Assembly: GCF_040954645.1 (NCBI RefSeq)
Contig: NC_092809.1
Coordinates: forward strand, 79,565,935 to 79,629,934
Direction: 5' to 3'
Source of the DNA: Diabrotica undecimpunctata
Taxonomy: Eukaryota > Arthropoda > Insecta > Coleoptera > Chrysomelidae
Length of the DNA stretch: 64,000 nt
Under the pieces are notes generated by a model. The model was not told the DNA's origin. It was given only the letters and a program-made list of their open reading frames with translations, and made no database searches. The position numbers were made by a program, and so were the translations under genes. Position 1 is the stretch's first letter. Each line of letters begins with the position of its first letter. Below are positions 58,254 through 64,000 of this stretch, in pieces.

Positions 58254-58255
<2 letters not shown>
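56945..58255 (-). repeat. inverted gypsy-A LTR, subfamily variant, end truncated
   Basis: Minus-strand LTR that starts TGATATGATTGG at 58255 and can be followed to tttatcgcgg...ctatag near 56945, lacking the last ~55 bp. It is closer to the LTR of copy 2 (42005-43246) than to the LTRs of copy 3. The right side runs into (TA)n. Together with the adjacent 3' LTR of copy 3 it forms a large imperfect inverted repeat. Confidence 0.88.

Positions 58256-58346
<91 letters not shown>
58256..58346. repeat. (TA)n microsatellite, ~91 bp
   Basis: Directly follows the inverted gypsy-A LTR start and precedes a hairpin island. Confidence 0.98.
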
Positions 58347-58348
<2 letters not shown>

Positions 58349-58393
58349 AAACCACCGGTTTATTAGGGCAGTCAGAATAAACTGGTGGTTTTG
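58347..58393. repeat. hairpin, 18-bp arms with one mismatch, between TA tracts
   Basis: CAAAACCACCGGTTTATT, an 11-base loop (agggcagtcag), then AATAAACTGGTGGTTTTG. The loop-side text ttattagggcagtca resembles the cattaatagggcag motif of PLE3 and the tattattgactcc motif of PLE1 ends, so it may be the only remnant of another PLE terminal region. Confidence 0.75.
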
Positions 58394-58426
58394 TTTATAT
58401 CGACAGTCACGAATATCCTGTATTTC

Positions 58427-58431
<5 letters not shown>

Positions 58432-58487
<56 letters not shown>

Positions 58488-58488
58488 A
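58432..58488. repeat. (TA)n microsatellite, ~57 bp
   Basis: Left flank of the PLE3 copy. Confidence 0.97.
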
Positions 58489-58524
58489 AAGTAGTTAGGT
58501 ATTAAGACTGACACGTTATGTAAA

Positions 58525-58642
58525 ATAAAGTTTTATTTTGAGGTTGCAGTCATTAATAGGGCAGGAAAGTGAAACTCTTTGTTCTTTATCAAGCTTTCGT
58601 AAAATTTATTTGCTTCTTCAGGATATGCTAAAATATGGTATT
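58525..58642 (-). repeat. PLE3 inverted terminal copy
   Basis: Reverse complement of about 59480-59600 with a few differences. It includes the end motif gaggttgcagtcattaatag and the hammerhead region. Confidence 0.88.
58581..58640 (-). ncRNA. hammerhead ribozyme motif, PLE3 inverted tail
   Basis: On the minus strand: CATATC, core CTGAAGA, extra A, weak stem II (GC...AC) with an ~11-nt loop, GAA, palindromic AGCT, cleavage nucleotide T, GATA. Core residues all match CUGANGA/GAA. Stem I has 4 bp (TATC/GATA). Stem II is degraded compared with the GC/GC of the other end. Confidence 0.6.
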
Positions 58643-58742
58643 ATATTAATACATACCAATATTAACACCCAAACTAACTAAAGTCTTTGCTAACTATTCT
58701 GATATTAAAATTGCAACTAAAAATGTTAAAACATTAGCATCA

Positions 58743-59057
58743 TTGTATACAAAAACTAAATCACCTATTAGCATTATGGAAAGCTCAAATGTAGTTTATA
58801 TAATACCATGCAAAAATTGTGATAAGTCATACATCGGACACACATCTAGAAATATAATAGGCAGACTAACGTCACATAAAAGTGACCTCAGAAATAATAA
58901 AAATACGTGTGCATTAATAGATCATGCAATTAATGAAAATCATTCATTTAATTTCAATGAAACTAATATATTAAGACGTGAAAACCAATTAGATAAAAGA
59001 GAATTCTTAGAAATGGTATGCATAAATAAATATCAATGCGTTAATAAAAAAAACTGA
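58743..59057 (+). pseudogene. PLE3 GIY-YIG endonuclease domain
   Basis: Reads SSNVVYIIPCKNCDKSYIGHTSRNIIGRLTSHKSDLRNNKNTCALIDHAINENHSFNF in outline, with the CxxC pair, the SYIGHTSR core, the HKSD segment and the C-terminal EFLEMVCINK. Codons upstream (58650-58740) are the end of the RT-endonuclease linker. It ends by frameshift at 59055-59057, after which DIDKLSNIYNYIL continues in another frame. The RT is entirely missing. Confidence 0.85.
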
Positions 59058-59486
59058 TATTGATAAACTAAGCAATATCTATAATTACATTCTGTCTTAC
59101 GAAAATTAATACTATAATTTTCTAATATTAGATTTTGTGACTATAAATACTATAATTTCAAAAAATTTAAATATTCATATTTGGCGCCACTTTGTACGTA
59201 ACCATAATAACAAACAAGAACTAGTTATCAACAACAAAAAATATAATAAACAGAAACGAGTGTCTTTCTGACATAAATCAAACATTAACATAATCAATGT
59301 CATAATGAATTTGTACAAAATTAAATAAAATTAAAATATTGTACTTACATAACTGTATAATTTTAATAAGTTAAGTTTTAATGTTTTGTAAATTTGAAAA
59401 TTTAATGGATTAACCTCATGTTGTAAATTTTTATACTAGTTTTATACAATGCTATTTAATTCTAAGTTCATTGTATTTATTGATAC

Positions 59487-59545
59487 CATATTTTAGCATA
59501 TCCTTAAGAAGCAAATAAATTTTGCGAAAGCTTCATAAAGAACAA
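59487..59545 (+). ncRNA. hammerhead-like motif, PLE3 3' end, core mutated
   Basis: Same layout as the inverted copy, with stem II GC/GC, but the core reads CTTAAGA, replacing the invariant G5, and stem I reads TATC/CATA with a mismatch. Expected to be inactive. Confidence 0.6.
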
Positions 59546-59603
59546 AGAGTTTCACTTTCCTGCCCTATTAATGACTGCAACCTCAAAATAAAACTTTATT
59601 TTA

Positions 59604-61119
<1,516 letters not shown>

Positions 61120-61523
61120 TGGCTTCCAAAACGTGGGGCTTGAAAATATCGCAGCTTTACATTTGAAGGAAGGGAAAGAGATCTGGAATAAGTACAGGTG
61201 ATCCAGAGATAAAAACATATAACATTGAGGGAATTTGAATTTGAAAGTATTTTGACAATTTTTCCAGGGAATATAAATTTGATTTATTGATTGATCGTAG
61301 TTAGTGGATATTTACTGCTATTGAATTATTTGATTTTATTTTCTTTACCAATCGTACATTTGATATTTATTTTGAATTATTTGAATTTTACTGATTGCAT
61401 ATTTGATATTTGTCGTGAAAATTTAATACATTTGGGGAGAAATATTGTCGTGTTCTGAAACATATAGAGTGTTGTAAAATTTCACAGTTGGCGGGGACAA
61501 AAACAGTAACGAAAAGAAACAAC
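61120..61523 (+). other. gypsy-B leader with primer-binding site
   Basis: Directly after the LTR, TGGCTTCCAAAACGTGGGGC resembles the tRNA-Lys(CUU) primer-binding sequence TGGCGCCCAACGTGGGGC with a 2-base insertion and a few changes. The rest is an AT-rich leader up to the gag ATG. Confidence 0.6.
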
Positions 61524-62591
61524 ATGTCGACCACAAGGAGTCAAAGCAAAATGCAAGAAAGGAAGGAGGATAACAGAGAAGATGAAACAATTTTGGAAGA
61601 AGTATCGGATAATGAAGGAAATGTGACAATAGTTGAGGAGAGAAAAGAACTATCAGGAATAGATAAAATATTACAACTAATGCAACTCCAGTCACAAAAA
61701 ATGGATAAAAATCAACTGGAAACAAAACAAACAATTGATAGAAATCAACAAGAAACAAAACAGACAATGGAAGAAAACCAACGGGAAACAAGGCTAGCAA
61801 TAGAACAAAAATTAGAAGAAAATGATAGAAAAATGGAAAAGCGTTTTGACAAATATGAAAATGAGGTAAAAGTCTGTTTAGAAAAAGTCAGAGAAGAAAC
61901 AGAGAGGAAACTAGAGATGCAGAGAGAAGAAATAGAAACTAAAATGAAAGATATTAAGACTGTACAGAAAAAAGAATTAGAACAGTTAGAAGAAAAATTT
62001 GAAATGGCGCTACAAGAAGACAGGAAGGAAATAGAAAGAAGATTAAAGCAAAATGAAAAACAAATGGCAGAAATTGAACTAAGAGGGGTAGAGAGAAAAG
62101 AAGTTATCATCCATGGAACAAGCGAGTCGAAAATACAATTTGGTGGGGATATTCGGAAAACACACCCAGTACCGTTTGTTAAAAATTTGAAAACCAAATT
62201 ACAACATATTAGATATTTTGACGATTGCAAAGAAACAATTAGAAACCATTTGAAAGAAGGAGCAGCGTTATGGTATGAAAGCAAGGAAGATGAGTTTGAA
62301 AATTGGACAGATTTTAAAAAAAAATTTCTCAACTATTTCTGGGGGAAAAATAAACAGAGAGAAATCAACCAAGAGCTACAGAATGGAAAATATCACGAAA
62401 AAATGGGAATATCTGAAGAAAGATATGCTTTGCAGATATATAACAATTCAAAATATCTAGAATACAAATATTCTACCGAACAGCTGGTAGAAATGATCAG
62501 CAGACATTTTGAGGAAACGTTGGAAGATCACGTGATTTTGAGAAACTATCAAGATATTGATAGTTTGTGCCAAGTCCTTCAATTAAAATAA
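61524..62591 (+). pseudogene. gypsy-B Gag, ends early at a stop
   Basis: ATG at 61524 (MSTTRSQSKMQERKED). The frame is open 12 codons further upstream but has no ATG there. Residues ~50-190 are a long charged coiled coil (QETKQTMEENQRETR..., KVREETERKLEMQREEIE). ~200-350 is a capsid-like region (IQFGGDIRKTHPVPFVKNLKTKL, ALWYESKEDEFENW, FLNYFWGKNKQREI, NSKYLEYKYS) parallel to gypsy-A Gag. TAA at 62589-62591 stops it before the basic tail. The frame then continues with a gag-like basic stretch (RNRRQHDQYN...) until about 62706, so the TAA is probably a nonsense mutation. Confidence 0.83.
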
Positions 62592-62625
62592 GCGAAAAGA
62601 AAAGAAATGAGAAATAGAAGACAAC

Positions 62626-63942
62626 ATGACCAATATAATGGAGCGGAAAGAAGGTATTCATCAAATTATGACCAGAGAAACCGACATCCCAGATCAACAA
62701 ACGAATAGGCCGAGAAATTATAATAATTACAATAGTCAACAAAATTACGATAACAGGAATGACACACAACAGAGAACATATGAAAATCACAACAGGAATA
62801 GAGATGCACAAAATCCTCCGAATAGGAATACTAACGAACAAAGGGACGATAGAAATAACCAGAGCTTCCAACAACAAAATAGAAGGGAGATGAATCATGT
62901 AGCAATAGGAAACGACAGACAAATTTCTAATTCTAATCTAATATTTTTAGATGCATTTATAAAACATAAAGCGATTAAAATTGTGATTGATTCTGGATCG
63001 GAGATATCGCTAATCAATAAAAAACTAGCAAAAGAATTAAATTTGGACAGATTTGTGTATAAGATTCCTAGGGTTGATTTAGTGGGTGCAAACAATAAAA
63101 ATTTGACGACAGTAAACGAAGGCTTGGGAGTACAGATAAGAGTGGGAAACAAATTCCATATTATGAAATGTGTGGTGATTGAAGATTTAAATCATGATAT
63201 GATAGCGGGAATTGATGAATTGAGGAAAAAAGATATCACCATAAATTTTTCGGAAAATAAACTGGAAATCAGAGCAGAACCAGACAACACAGGAGAAGAA
63301 AAGCAAACAGATAGGAAAACAAATTCTGGAAGGATCAATGCACAGGAAAAACGCAAAGAAATCGATATGACTGTAGAGGATAAACCGAAAGTACAAGAAC
63401 AAGATCTAACAGAAAAGAAAAAGAGAAGGAAGAAAAAGAAGAAGAGTTCGAAAAGAAAGCAGGAAAATAAGATGGAGACCAGAGAAAAACAGGAAATAGA
63501 AGGTACAGAAGAATTGTTGGCAACCGACGATAAAACAGAATGGAAACAGGAAGAAAAAGAAGGTATCATCAGAGAAATGAAAGGAATAGAAACATGGTGC
63601 TCGGAATACCAAAGGGAATTAGAGGATAAAAAGAAAACAGAAGAAAAAATGGCACTGATGGACGAGAATCCAGAATTTTGTGAAGAAGTATTATGGACAG
63701 TGAACACATGTGAACAAAAGGTGGATGAAAGAAGAATAAATTGTGGAAAAAACATGGAGAAGAAAATAGAGAAGATTTTAGGAAACCATGGAGATTTTGT
63801 TAATAAAGTAAATCAAGTGGTTAAAAATTATGAACTTTCTTTTAAGGGAAAATACTTGGAAAAATTTAAAACGAAAATATATCCAATCCCGTATAAAGAC
63901 AGGCAATATACGGGGTATTTTAACATTCACGACATTTGTTAG
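62626..63942 (+). pseudogene. gypsy-B Gag tail, protease and spacer, fused to the Pol C-terminus by deletion
   Basis: The open frame holds an Asn/Gln-rich gag tail (NYNNYNSQQNYDNRND), the aspartic protease (IKIVIDSGSEISLINKKLAKEL, DSG active site, and MIAGIDEL), and a long Lys/Glu-rich spacer (KKKRRKKKKKSSKRKQ). It then reads TKIYPIPYKDR, the first RT motif, followed at once by QYTGYFNIHDIC, which corresponds to the last residues of the gypsy-A Pol (RGIFHINDIFQYHEE). RT, RNase H and integrase are therefore missing, with the breakpoint near 63900-63910. The frame differs from that of the capsid part of gag, so an indel or frameshift lies near 62700. Confidence 0.83.
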
Positions 63943-64000
63943 TATCATAAGTAGATTTTAATAACATAGTGAAATAATTTGATCCTAGAAAACTTTTGTC
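63943..64000 (+). other. gypsy-B region after pol, cut by the window edge
   Basis: Short AT-rich stretch after the truncated Pol end. By analogy with gypsy-A it is the 3' untranslated region leading to the 3' LTR. Confidence 0.6.

Noticed and set aside
62497..62922. Minus-strand hydrophobic open frames opposite gypsy-B gag/pol
   Set aside because: Antisense of Lys/Glu/Asn-rich coding sequence gives artificial Phe/Leu/Ser/Ile-rich frames.

Overview
This window is AT-rich nuclear DNA from an arthropod, most probably an insect. The case for that rests on two spliced exons of an MRP4/lethal(2)03659-type ABC transporter, an R1-like LINE, BEL/Pao and Ty3/gypsy elements, three Penelope-like element (PLE) families, and long (TA)n tracts. 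The order cannot be fixed from the sequence. Nothing looks prokaryotic. The only host coding sequence I can support is the two ABCC exons on the minus strand (9805-10050, then 4751-4958). Their phases join exactly. The 4.8-kb intron between them is packed with LINE debris, and nearly everything else in the window is transposable elements.

Layout. 1-2241: minus-strand fragment of gypsy family A. 2242-4515: damaged PLE family 1 copy. 4516-4664: (TA)n. 4751-10050: ABCC exons and LINE-filled intron. 10600-13720: decayed R1-like LINE. 14576-15976: IS630/Tc1/mariner transposase with a DD82E catalytic spacing, broken by only two nonsense codons. 16427-16860: three tandem ~153-bp units with a hammerhead-like fold. 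18417-22514: two PLE family 2 copies head to head. 22598-25294: 2.7-kb unit bounded by ~29-bp inverted repeats and TA dinucleotides, carrying a 499-bp GC-rich inverted-repeat element and a conserved-looking coding remnant. 25297-29014: two PLE family 1 copies head to head. 29103-31935: two ~1.41-kb solo-LTR-like units. 31999-38643: whole but decayed BEL/Pao element. 38938-41910: nearly complete RTE-type LINE with a 3' (ATG)n tail. 42005-48395: deleted minus-strand gypsy-A copy with an RTE-like LINE in its gag. 48453-56937: apparently intact gypsy-A with two near-identical LTRs. 56945-58255: inverted gypsy-A LTR. 58489-59604: 5'-truncated PLE family 3 copy. 59709-64000: gypsy-B, whose pol is largely deleted.

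Two themes stand out. First, most retroelements abut (TA)n microsatellites on one or both sides, and several look inserted into them. Second, all three PLE families carry a hammerhead-ribozyme-like motif near the 3' end with the same plan: stem I closed by C-G, a CUGANGA-type core, stem II, GAA, a 4-nt palindromic stem III, then the cleavage nucleotide. In PLE family 1 the core pair C3-G8 is replaced by U3-A8 in all three copies, a coordinated change that would keep the pair. PLE hammerheads are known. This paired core variant is the observation I would test first.

Coordinates of repeat edges were read by eye and may be off by a few bases. Family names (gypsy-A/B, PLE1/2/3) are local labels.
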